A model generated the notes under the pieces. The model saw only the letters and a list, made by a program, of their open reading frames with translations, was not told where the DNA came from and ran no database searches. Shown in pieces: positions 29,089-35,997 of a DNA stretch of 64,000 nt. The translations under genes were made by a program, and so were the position numbers. Position 1 is the first letter of the stretch; the number at the start of each line of letters is the position of its first letter. The stretch comes from Pseudothermotoga hypogea DSM 11164 = NBRC 106472 (GTDB taxonomy: Bacteria; Thermotogota; Thermotogae; Thermotogales; DSM-5069). Where the stretch lies: assembly GCF_000816145.1 (NCBI RefSeq), contig NZ_CP007141.1, positions 2,046,001-2,110,000 on the forward strand, read 5' to 3'.

Positions 29089-29652
29089 TTATAAAGACAC
29101 AGCCAGTGCCACCACATTATTTAGACAGTGCACTATGATACAAGGTACAAGAGAACCGTGAACCTCCTTTATCGTTCCAAGTAGCAACGATGTTACGAAT
29201 ATCTGGGGAAAGACAGAAAATGGATGAAAGAACGAGAACAACAACGATGTCACGATTATCGCACCGTTTGTGCCCAAACGCCTTTTGGCGATCGCTTGCG
29301 TGTAGCCACGGAAGGCCACTTCTTCTGCCAAAGGCGCAAGGATTACGAGCAGAACGATCATGGCTGGATCCAAACTCAGTTTTTGAACTGCGCTCGATTC
29401 TTGCGGAAAGACCAAACTCGTTACGGCGAGCAAACCGTAAAGCAGAAGTAAGTACAGCAAGCTCCTCAATACGATCCCCTTTCTGTAGACGAACAACGGA
29501 CCGAGACGTTCCAGTTTCATGATGGTCAGGGTCACGGTCAAAAGCGAAGCATACCACGCCACTGCGGTCCATACAGAACCGCTCGAACCAACTATCAGTG
29601 GTCCTGAAAACAGCACCAGCAAGAACAGCAGGAACAGAGTTCGGCTCCTCAT
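29089..29652 (-). CDS. CPBP-family intramembrane metalloprotease
   Basis: 187 residues with about five to six hydrophobic helices. The CPBP (Abi) motifs are present: EEVAFRGYTQAI, FSFFHPFSVFP and IVHCLNNVVA, which carry the catalytic glutamates and histidines. Family members include CAAX prenyl proteases and bacteriocin self-immunity proteins; the substrate is unknown here. ATG 29652 has GGAGAAGTG upstream. It begins the minus-strand train leading to clpC, just downstream of the S20 terminator. Confidence 0.88.
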   Translation of the reverse strand: MRSRTLFLLFLLVLFSGPLIVGSSGSVWTAVAWYASLLTVTLTIMKLERLGPLFVYRKGIVLRSLLYLLLLYGLLAVTSLVFPQESSAVQKLSLDPAMIVLLVILAPLAEEVAFRGYTQAIAKRRLGTNGAIIVTSLLFSFFHPFSVFPQIFVTSLLLGTIKEVHGSLVPCIIVHCLNNVVALAVSL

Positions 29653-29691
29653 GTTTCACTTCTCCATTAAAATTTTACCATCAAAGCAAAA

Positions 29692-29717
29692 CCAGCACCT
29701 GAAATTCCAGGTGCTGG
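29692..29717 (-). terminator. Rho-independent terminator after rpsT
   Basis: A perfect 10-bp stem CCAGCACCTG (29692-29701) / CAGGTGCTGG (29708-29717) with a 6-base loop. In the minus direction it is followed by TTTTGCTTT. It ends the long train that finishes with rpsT. It would also form a stem on the plus strand, where A-rich sequence follows. Confidence 0.88.
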
Positions 29718-29755
29718 AACAGACAAGAAAAAACACCTTAAGTTTTGTCGATTTT

Positions 29756-30043
29756 TCAGTTTTGAACCGCCTGCAGGCTCTTGTTCACGAAGTTCATGAG
29801 GCGGGACTTCCTGCGTGCGGCCTGATTCTTATGAATGGCACCCTTGGATGCAGCCTTGTCTATCGCCGAGATCGCTTCTCTGACCAGTTGCATGATCCTA
29901 TCCTTTTCTTCGTTGGCTTTGACGGCTTCCACAACCCGCTTGATGGCGTTCTTCATCCTCGTCTTGTAGGATCTATTCCTCTCTCTTCTTTCACTGGACT
30001 GCCTCACACGTTTCAGAGCCGACTTGTTGACCTTCTTCGCCAC
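29756..30043 (-). CDS. rpsT: Ribosomal protein S20 (bS20)
   Basis: 95 residues, basic helical protein with AKKVNKSALKRVRQSS at the start, YKTRMKNAIKRV, and the conserved GAIHKNQAARRKSRLM near the C-terminus. It binds 16S rRNA early in 30S assembly. GTG 30043 is preceded by GGGGAGGGAAG. It follows metK by 14 bases and is the last gene before the terminator. Confidence 0.96.
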   Translation of the reverse strand: MAKKVNKSALKRVRQSSERRERNRSYKTRMKNAIKRVVEAVKANEEKDRIMQLVREAISAIDKAASKGAIHKNQAARRKSRLMNFVNKSLQAVQN

Positions 30044-30057
30044 AATTCTTCCCTCCC

Positions 30058-31248
30058 CTACATGTTGAAGTATCTCTTGAGCTCGTCAACGGCATCGAGC
30101 TTCTCCCAAGTGAAGTCGGGATCGTTCCTGCCGAAGTGGCCATAAGCCGCAGTTTTTCTGTAGATAGGCCTGCGCAGATCCAGCTTCTCAATGATCGCCA
30201 AAGGACGGAAATCGAACACTTCAAGGATGATCTTCTTCAACTTTTCTTCTTCCACTTTTGCCGTTCCGAAGGTGTCTATCATGAGGGACACTGGCCTGGC
30301 TTTACCTATCGCGTAAGCTACTTGTATCAAGAAACGATCCGCAAGGCCTGCGGCAACGACGTTCTTCGCAACGTAGCGGGCCATGTAGTGGGCGGATCTG
30401 TCGACCTTCGTAGGATCCTTCCCACTGAACGCCCCGCCACCGTGTGGCACCCATCCACCGTAGGTGTCCACTATGATCTTTCGGCCCGTTAAACCCGTGT
30501 CCGCCGACGGACCTCCGAGCACGAACCTACCGGTTGGGTTCACCAGGATCTTTATTTCATCGGACCAATACTGTTGAGGTATCGTTGGTCTTATGACATG
30601 CTCGATTAGAGCTTCTCTGAGCTCGTTGATCGTCACGTCGGGCTCATGCTGTGCAGATATGAGGACGGTGTCAACCCTCACGGGCTTCCAGTTCTCATCG
30701 TACTCGATCGTGACCTGCGTCTTGCCGTCGGGTCTGAGGAACGGTACAATCTTTTTCTTTCTGACCTCAGCGAGTTTCATCGCAAGTTTGTGGGCAAGAA
30801 CTATCGGAAGGGGCATGTATTCGGGTGTTTCGTTCGTCGCATAACCGAACATCATGCCCTGATCGCCCGCACCAATCTTGTCGTATTCGTCCTCAAGGTG
30901 GTTTTTCTCCCGCGCCTCGAGTGCTTTGTTTACTCCTATAGCTATGTCGGGAGATTGATTGTGGATCGAAGTCAGAACTCCACACGTTTCACCGTCGAAG
31001 CCGTACTTTGCCCTCGTGTAACCGACGTCGAGAATAGTGCGTCTCACGATGTCCTGTATGTCCACGTATGCCTCGGTTGTGACCTCTCCTGCCACGACGG
31101 CCAAACCCGTTGTAACGAGAGTCTCAACCGCAACCCTTGCGTTGGGATCCTGCTGCAAGATTGCGTCCAAGATCGCATCCGATATCTGATCTGCCAGCTT
31201 GTCCGGGTGACCTTCTGTGACACTCTCGCTTGTGAACAACCTCTTCAT
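30058..31248 (-). CDS. metK: S-adenosylmethionine synthetase MetK
   Basis: 396 residues, full length. Motifs: [32 protein letters not shown] with the ATP-binding loop, [39 protein letters not shown] (P-loop-like) and the C-terminal ARNDP-like [11 protein letters not shown]. It makes SAM from methionine and ATP. The ATG overlaps the stop of the upstream cysteine-containing small gene (ATGA). SAM users MiaA-modifying enzymes and methyltransferases lie in the same train. Confidence 0.97.
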   Translation of the reverse strand: MKRLFTSESVTEGHPDKLADQISDAILDAILQQDPNARVAVETLVTTGLAVVAGEVTTEAYVDIQDIVRRTILDVGYTRAKYGFDGETCGVLTSIHNQSPDIAIGVNKALEAREKNHLEDEYDKIGAGDQGMMFGYATNETPEYMPLPIVLAHKLAMKLAEVRKKKIVPFLRPDGKTQVTIEYDENWKPVRVDTVLISAQHEPDVTINELREALIEHVIRPTIPQQYWSDEIKILVNPTGRFVLGGPSADTGLTGRKIIVDTYGGWVPHGGGAFSGKDPTKVDRSAHYMARYVAKNVVAAGLADRFLIQVAYAIGKARPVSLMIDTFGTAKVEEEKLKKIILEVFDFRPLAIIEKLDLRRPIYRKTAAYGHFGRNDPDFTWEKLDAVDELKRYFNM

Positions 31249-31577
31249 TTCTCCGCCTCCTTTGTGTTTTGCTCATATTCTTCTTTGCTCACGAACTCTC
31301 CACCTTCCAGGCTGAAGGTCCTGACCTTGTAGCTCGAACTGAAGGCTGCGGTGAGGTGCAACTTGTTCGGACACTTCGAACCAACGTAGATTTTATCAAT
31401 CCTGTACGGAGTGGACGGATTGTCGTAATCGTTTATGAAGTCGTAACCCATGCGCAAATGACTGCGGAAGTACTCTCCGCATCGCGAACATTTGAAGTAC
31501 ACCACCAGGTTGTTCCCTTGTCTGTAGAACGGATCAACTGACAGGTTCTTCACTCTCTTTCGCCTGAAGAACCACAT
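31245..31577 (-). CDS. Small conserved protein, possible metal site
   Basis: 110 residues from ATG 31577. Function not recognised. The sequence begins [15 protein letters not shown] and contains [14 protein letters not shown], a CxxC pair like half a zinc ribbon, plus a later cysteine in [11 protein letters not shown], then a beta-rich tail ([19 protein letters not shown]). The two parts could together bind zinc. It sits 5 bases after the M23 peptidase gene and overlaps the metK start, so it is surely translated in this operon. I recall comparable uncharacterised Thermotogales proteins but no function. Confidence 0.7.
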   Translation of the reverse strand: MWFFRRKRVKNLSVDPFYRQGNNLVVYFKCSRCGEYFRSHLRMGYDFINDYDNPSTPYRIDKIYVGSKCPNKLHLTAAFSSSYKVRTFSLEGGEFVSKEEYEQNTKEAEK

Positions 31578-31582
31578 GCTCT

Positions 31583-32557
31583 CTACCTTCTTTCCAGAAC
31601 GAATTTCACTTCGTGCTCGTTTTTCCACACGTCTTCACAGACTATAGTCACGTTCGTTCTCGAGGGAATCTGACCCAGTTCGGGGAATCTGTTCAGCTTC
31701 ACAACATTGCTGCTCTTGTCCGGATACAGTTTGTAGTAAGCGGTGTATCTGTATCCATCTGCCACAGAATTTTCGGTATACACCGCCCAAACGTTGTTGA
31801 ACTCTTCGAGACGTATTTCACTGAAGTCGATGTGGTAAACCAGATCGTTGTTGAAATAAAGTCTTAGGGATCTGAGACCAATGACGTTCCTGCCCACGCT
31901 CGCGACCGCATCGATCGCGATCTTTGGCCAACTACCACGGAATCTGTACACTTCGTTCTCGGTATAGTTCAACCTTTCTCCGTCTATCATTAAACCTCTG
32001 ACGGTGAAGTTCGCGTCCGCAGGTTTGGGAATGTTCAACATATCAGAAGGATTGTAGCAAACGGTCTCGTCGATGTTTCTGATCTCGAAATGACAGTGAG
32101 GCTGGGCCGCCTCGCCCGTCTGTCCAGAATAGCCTATCACTTCTTGAGCTTTGAACCAAATGTTCCTCTCTGGAAATTCCACCACGATCCTTCTCCTCCC
32201 AAATTCAGCGACAACGCTGTCGATGATGCTCTTGATCTTCTCTGAAAAACCGCTCAAATGTGCGTACAGGGTTCGAAAACCATTCTCGTGCTGTAATACA
32301 ACAACGTTTCCGTAGATATCGTCTTCGTCGATCTCGACCCTAACGAGCCAGCCATCAGCCGCTGCAAGTATCGGAACTCCTGAACGCATCTGCGTGGAAA
32401 AGTCGGCCCCCATGTGAAAGTGTGGGCCCCTGTTTCCCGTTCCGCGGAACTCTCCGAAACTCGAAGTGATCAGAAGTTGTCCGCCAACGGGTGGCATGAA
32501 CATCGCCATAGAGATGATCGATACGACTATCAGCACGAGTGAGATCAGCTTTCGCAC
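31583..32557 (-). CDS. M23-family (LytM) metallopeptidase, secreted
   Basis: 324 residues. N-terminal signal or anchor helix LISLVLIVVSIISMAMF. The M23 core has the zinc ligands in GPHFHMGADFS (H-x3-D) and in the later HCHFEIR (HxH), with GNVVVLQHENGFRTLYAHL between. This family cuts peptide cross-links in peptidoglycan; a C-terminal region of about 150 beta-rich residues may bind the wall or the toga. The start is GTG 32557 with GGAGGG 8 bases upstream, overlapping the hflX end by 13 bases. Confidence 0.9.
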   Translation of the reverse strand: MRKLISLVLIVVSIISMAMFMPPVGGQLLITSSFGEFRGTGNRGPHFHMGADFSTQMRSGVPILAAADGWLVRVEIDEDDIYGNVVVLQHENGFRTLYAHLSGFSEKIKSIIDSVVAEFGRRRIVVEFPERNIWFKAQEVIGYSGQTGEAAQPHCHFEIRNIDETVCYNPSDMLNIPKPADANFTVRGLMIDGERLNYTENEVYRFRGSWPKIAIDAVASVGRNVIGLRSLRLYFNNDLVYHIDFSEIRLEEFNNVWAVYTENSVADGYRYTAYYKLYPDKSSNVVKLNRFPELGQIPSRTNVTIVCEDVWKNEHEVKFVLERR

Positions 32558-33816
32558 GCTTCCATCCCTCCATCGAGTAGCGTGGCAAGTTTTTTCAACA
32601 TACCCTCGCGAGCTCTTATTCTAACAACAACGCCCTCATCGGTGAAGATACTTCTTTTAATCGTTATCTTTTCGCGGTACTTCTCTAACAGATGCAAGCG
32701 CTTTGCATCGATAAAGAATTCCCTCTCGGTCTCGCTTTTTCCCAGCAATCGGGAGACCTCTTCGAGGAGCAGATCGATACCTTCTCCCTTCAGGGCGCTT
32801 ATGAATATTGCTGACGGATAGGCATCGGACAAACGCTCGAGGCTTTCCTTAGAAAGCAAATCTATCTTGTTGAAAACCAGCAGTCGCGGAATCTTCTCAG
32901 CTTGAAGCTCGCTCAGAACATCCTCGGCAACCTCGATTTTCTGAACAACTTCTGGATCCGAAACATCGGCAAGCAAGATTATGAGGTCCGAATACGAAAT
33001 CTCCTCCAAGGTGGACTTGAAAGCCTCTATGATCGAGTGTGGCACTTTTCTTATGAAACCGACGGTATCCTTGAACAGAACGACTCTTCCGTCTGGCAGT
33101 TTAACACGCCTCACAACGGGTGCGAGAGTGCTGAACAATTTTCCACTCACCAGTATGGATCGGTCTGAGGAAAGCGTGGCGAGCAGACAGGATTTCCCGG
33201 CGTTCGTGTAGCCCACTATCGATACCGTGGCAAGCCCACTGTCCAAACGCAGTTTTCGCTGTTGCTCTCTGTTCTTTCTGAGCTCCTGCAGTTCCTTTCT
33301 CAACTCAGCGATCCTCTCGTGTATTCGTCTTCGCCTTTCTTCGAGCCTTGGTTCACCAGGTCCCCTGGTTCCCACGCCTCCCCCGAGTCTCGAAAGACTT
33401 TTTCCTTCACCAACAAGCCTCGGTAGCTCGTACTGAAGTCGTGCGAGCTCAACCTGAATTTTTCCTTCCCTCGTTGTCGCATGCTTCGCAAACACGTCCA
33501 AGATGACCTGGGTCCTGTCCCTGACCGGCACTTTGAGGATCTTCTCGAGATTCTTCGCCTGAACTGGTGTGAGTTCACTGTCGACCACGACGTAGTCGAT
33601 ACCTAAATGGGCGATCTTCTCCGCTATGGACTCAATTCTTCCACGTCCAAGATAAAAGCGCGAGTCGGGAAACTCGCGCTTCTGTTTGATCAGTTCAACG
33701 ACTTCTGCACCAATGTTTGCCAAGAGACTCACCAGTTCCTCACAGGACGTCTCACTGTTTTCTATTGTCAGCATCAGAACCTTTTTTAAACCGACAGCTT
33801 CATTCGTCCGAACCAT
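32545..33816 (-). CDS. hflX: GTPase HflX
   Basis: 423 residues. The HflX N-terminal domain includes KREFPDSRFYLGRGRIESI, DSELTPVQAKNLE and DRTQVILDVFAKHATTREGK, then the glycine-rich RLGGGVGTRGPGEPRLE, and a GTPase domain with GYTNAGKSCLLATL (G1), DTVGFIRKVPH (G3) and NKID (G4). HflX binds and splits stalled ribosomes. The annotated ATG 33816 overlaps the hfq end by 17 bases and has a poor ribosome site; a later start near 33774 is possible. Confidence 0.94.
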   Translation of the reverse strand: MVRTNEAVGLKKVLMLTIENSETSCEELVSLLANIGAEVVELIKQKREFPDSRFYLGRGRIESIAEKIAHLGIDYVVVDSELTPVQAKNLEKILKVPVRDRTQVILDVFAKHATTREGKIQVELARLQYELPRLVGEGKSLSRLGGGVGTRGPGEPRLEERRRRIHERIAELRKELQELRKNREQQRKLRLDSGLATVSIVGYTNAGKSCLLATLSSDRSILVSGKLFSTLAPVVRRVKLPDGRVVLFKDTVGFIRKVPHSIIEAFKSTLEEISYSDLIILLADVSDPEVVQKIEVAEDVLSELQAEKIPRLLVFNKIDLLSKESLERLSDAYPSAIFISALKGEGIDLLLEEVSRLLGKSETEREFFIDAKRLHLLEKYREKITIKRSIFTDEGVVVRIRAREGMLKKLATLLDGGMEACES

Positions 33817-34078
33817 CTGGTTGAGCCTGTGATGCTTCCTCCTTTTCCTTCTGTTCGGTTTTCACAAGCCTGACGAACGATGTTGGCATTATCGTGCTTA
33901 TCGCGTGCTTGTAGATGAGACTCTGCTGGTTCTCGTTCTCCAGCAAGATCGTGTAACTGTCGAAAGAACGAATGATCCCTTTGGTTTGAAAACCGTTCAC
34001 CAGGTAAACTTTGACTTCGATCTTGCTGGTGCGTAGAGTGTTGAGAAACCTGTCCTGAAGATTGAACTTCTCTGCCAT
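33800..34078 (-). CDS. hfq: RNA chaperone Hfq
   Basis: 92 residues. Sm1 region NLQDRFLNTLRTSKIEVKVY and VNGFQTKGIIRSFDSYTILL, Sm2 region SLIYKHAISTIMP with the conserved YKHA. A charged tail of about 20 residues follows (KTEQKEKEEASQ). It forms hexamers that pair small RNAs with mRNAs. It lies between miaA and hflX, the order well known from gamma-proteobacteria. Confidence 0.96.
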   Translation of the reverse strand: MAEKFNLQDRFLNTLRTSKIEVKVYLVNGFQTKGIIRSFDSYTILLENENQQSLIYKHAISTIMPTSFVRLVKTEQKEKEEASQAQPDGSDE

Positions 34079-34099
34079 CCTCCAGACCCCCCAACCAAA

Positions 34100-35008
34100 T
34101 CACGAATTTTTCTGTGCATCTTCACTCACCATCTCCATGAGTTTCTCAAGAACCTTCTCATCACTCGCATTCAGCCAGGTCGCATCGCAATATCTTCTGA
34201 ACCAGATGATCTGTCTTCTGGCAAAATGCCTCGTGTTGCGTTTAATCTTTTCCACAGTCCTTTCGAAACTTTCCTTCCCTTCAAGATAGTCGATGACTTC
34301 CTGATAGCCTATGGTTTTGAGAGCGTTCAGATCCTTCGAGTATCCCATTTTCAAGAGAGATTTTACCTCTTCGACGAGGCCCTCTTCGATCATCCTTTCT
34401 ACTCTCTCGTTAATTCTATCATAAAGTTCTCTGCGATCTCTTGTCAAAACGACTATCGTGAAGTTTCCAGAAGGTTTGGAGGCCCTCTGAAGCTGCGATA
34501 TGGTGCATCCTGTTTGAAACCAAACCTCGAGTGCTCTGATCGTGCGTTTCAGATCGTTCACGTGGATCCTGCTTGCTGCCTCAGGATCGATTCCCTCAAG
34601 CATTTTCCTCAACCGACCAGGTTCTCTGGATTCTTTCTCCAAAAGCTCTTGCCTGAGTTGCTCGTTGCGAGGTGCGCCTTCGAAGATACCTCTCGTCAGT
34701 GCATCGATGTAGAGACCAGTTCCCCCAACTAACAAGGGTATCTTTCCTCTTGCTCTTATCTGTGAGATCGTTTTCAAAGCATCGTTCCTGAAGTTGTAAA
34801 CACTGTAGTATTCGTCCGGAGAAACAATGTCGATCAGGTGATGAGGTACGAGTCGTCTCTGCTCCAATGTTGGCTTGGCTGTTCCTATGTCCATGAACCT
34901 ATAGATTTGTCTCGAGTCAACCGAGACTATCTCTGCGTTCAAGCGCAATGCCAGTTCGATCGCAATGTTTGTCTTACCGACACCGGTTGGACCGGTGACT
35001 ACGATCAT
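34100..35008 (-). CDS. miaA: tRNA dimethylallyltransferase MiaA
   Basis: 302 residues. P-loop [35 protein letters not shown], the LVGGTGLYIDALTRG block, NDLKRTIRALEVW and FARRQIIWFRR near the C-terminus. It adds the isopentenyl group to A37 of tRNAs reading UNN codons. The ATG 35008 overlaps the stop of the methyltransferase gene (ATGA). The hfq gene starts 21 bases downstream. Confidence 0.96.
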   Translation of the reverse strand: MIVVTGPTGVGKTNIAIELALRLNAEIVSVDSRQIYRFMDIGTAKPTLEQRRLVPHHLIDIVSPDEYYSVYNFRNDALKTISQIRARGKIPLLVGGTGLYIDALTRGIFEGAPRNEQLRQELLEKESREPGRLRKMLEGIDPEAASRIHVNDLKRTIRALEVWFQTGCTISQLQRASKPSGNFTIVVLTRDRRELYDRINERVERMIEEGLVEEVKSLLKMGYSKDLNALKTIGYQEVIDYLEGKESFERTVEKIKRNTRHFARRQIIWFRRYCDATWLNASDEKVLEKLMEMVSEDAQKNS

Positions 35009-35775
35009 TTCTTTTCGATCACTCCATACAGGACCTGGCTTTTCCTGCTGCCAGTTATTCGATCGACTCTTATCCTGTCGAACAACGAATCGAAGGCGTG
35101 TGCTTTCAGAACCACTCTTTTACGTGCGACACGCAACATCTCTTCGATATCTTCATCTGTCACAGTATCATAGACGGCGAAAGGTCTCAACGGGTTCATT
35201 GAGGAAGATTCGTAAACGGGATTCTCGAACATTGGATCGCAGTAAACGATGTCGAAAGAATCGTCCGAGCAATTGGCAAAATACTTTCTGTAGTCGATGT
35301 TCAAAATTTCTATTCTTCTCATCGCGTCGTTCACCCAGTCTTCCTTGTCTCTGTAATTCTTCAGGCCCTCCCTCACGACGATGTATATGGGCGTAGAAGC
35401 TTCCAAGCCAACGACTTTGCCGTCTTTCAGGAAACCGGCCATGAGTATGGCTTCGGCGCCGAGACCAAAAGTTGTGTCCAGAATCCACTCGTTTCCTTTA
35501 AGTTGCAGACACTCAATCAGGTGATCTTTGAGTCCCTTCCTGACGTTCCTCATTCTCACTTTGGCAGTGGATGGGTGAAAGAACAGCGATCCTTCTCGGT
35601 ACTTAACAACGATCCTGTCCGATTCGACAACGTAGCAGTAATCGTTCCCAACAACCTCCAATAGATCGCGAAAGCTTCTTCGCGGTATGTACGGTAAGTT
35701 CAATTCCTGTGCGAGTTGCTTGGCTTTCAGCGCCTGCTCTTTCGTCGGCTTATGAGAAGTCGTAACGAAGATCAT
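35005..35775 (-). CDS. SAM-dependent methyltransferase, RsmJ-like
   Basis: 256 residues. The N-terminal part (THKPTKEQALKAKQLAQEL) precedes a Rossmann methyltransferase core: WILDTTFGLGAEAILMAG (motif I), VVGLEASTP, and FDIVYCDPMFENP, a DPMF motif like that of RsmJ 16S rRNA guanine-N2 methyltransferases. An RNA substrate is likely, but the precise base is unknown. The start overlaps the preceding small gene and the end overlaps miaA, both through ATGA. Confidence 0.78.
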   Translation of the reverse strand: MIFVTTSHKPTKEQALKAKQLAQELNLPYIPRRSFRDLLEVVGNDYCYVVESDRIVVKYREGSLFFHPSTAKVRMRNVRKGLKDHLIECLQLKGNEWILDTTFGLGAEAILMAGFLKDGKVVGLEASTPIYIVVREGLKNYRDKEDWVNDAMRRIEILNIDYRKYFANCSDDSFDIVYCDPMFENPVYESSSMNPLRPFAVYDTVTDEDIEEMLRVARKRVVLKAHAFDSLFDRIRVDRITGSRKSQVLYGVIEKK

Positions 35776-35987
35776 TGCGCTTTGCTCCCCTTTATCCTGT
35801 TTATCTGCTCTGTCAGTTCCTCGATCTGTTGAGAAAGCTCTCTGTCTTTGATCTTGAACTCAACGTTTCGTCTCGACTCGACAACGAAGTGAAGGTAAGT
35901 TGCGAGCCAGAGAAAAGCGATCACGAGGAATGAAACGACTACCACATGACGCAGGAAGCCTTTTTCTCGCCCCTTGGTCGGTCTCAC
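35772..35987 (-). CDS. Small membrane protein with coiled coil (FtsL/DivIC-like layout)
   Basis: 71 residues from GTG 35987 (GTG 35996 is the other choice; GAGGTG lies 6 bases before 35987). A basic N-terminus (RPTKGREKGFLRH) is followed by one membrane helix (VVVVSFLVIAFLWLATYLHFVV) and a charged heptad-like stretch (RELSQQIEELTEQINRIK). This layout is that of FtsL or DivIC septum proteins, but the sequence is too short to claim it. It is tightly packed between a permease and a methyltransferase gene; RsmH-FtsL neighbourhoods elsewhere have a similar order. Confidence 0.6.
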   Translation of the reverse strand: MRPTKGREKGFLRHVVVVSFLVIAFLWLATYLHFVVESRRNVEFKIKDRELSQQIEELTEQINRIKGSKAQ

Positions 35988-35997
35988 CAGAAACACC

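Noticed and set aside
29068-29100. CIRCE or CtsR operator before clpC
   Set aside because: No TTAGCACTC-N9-GAGTGCTAA or CtsR-like heptad repeat is present upstream of clpC.
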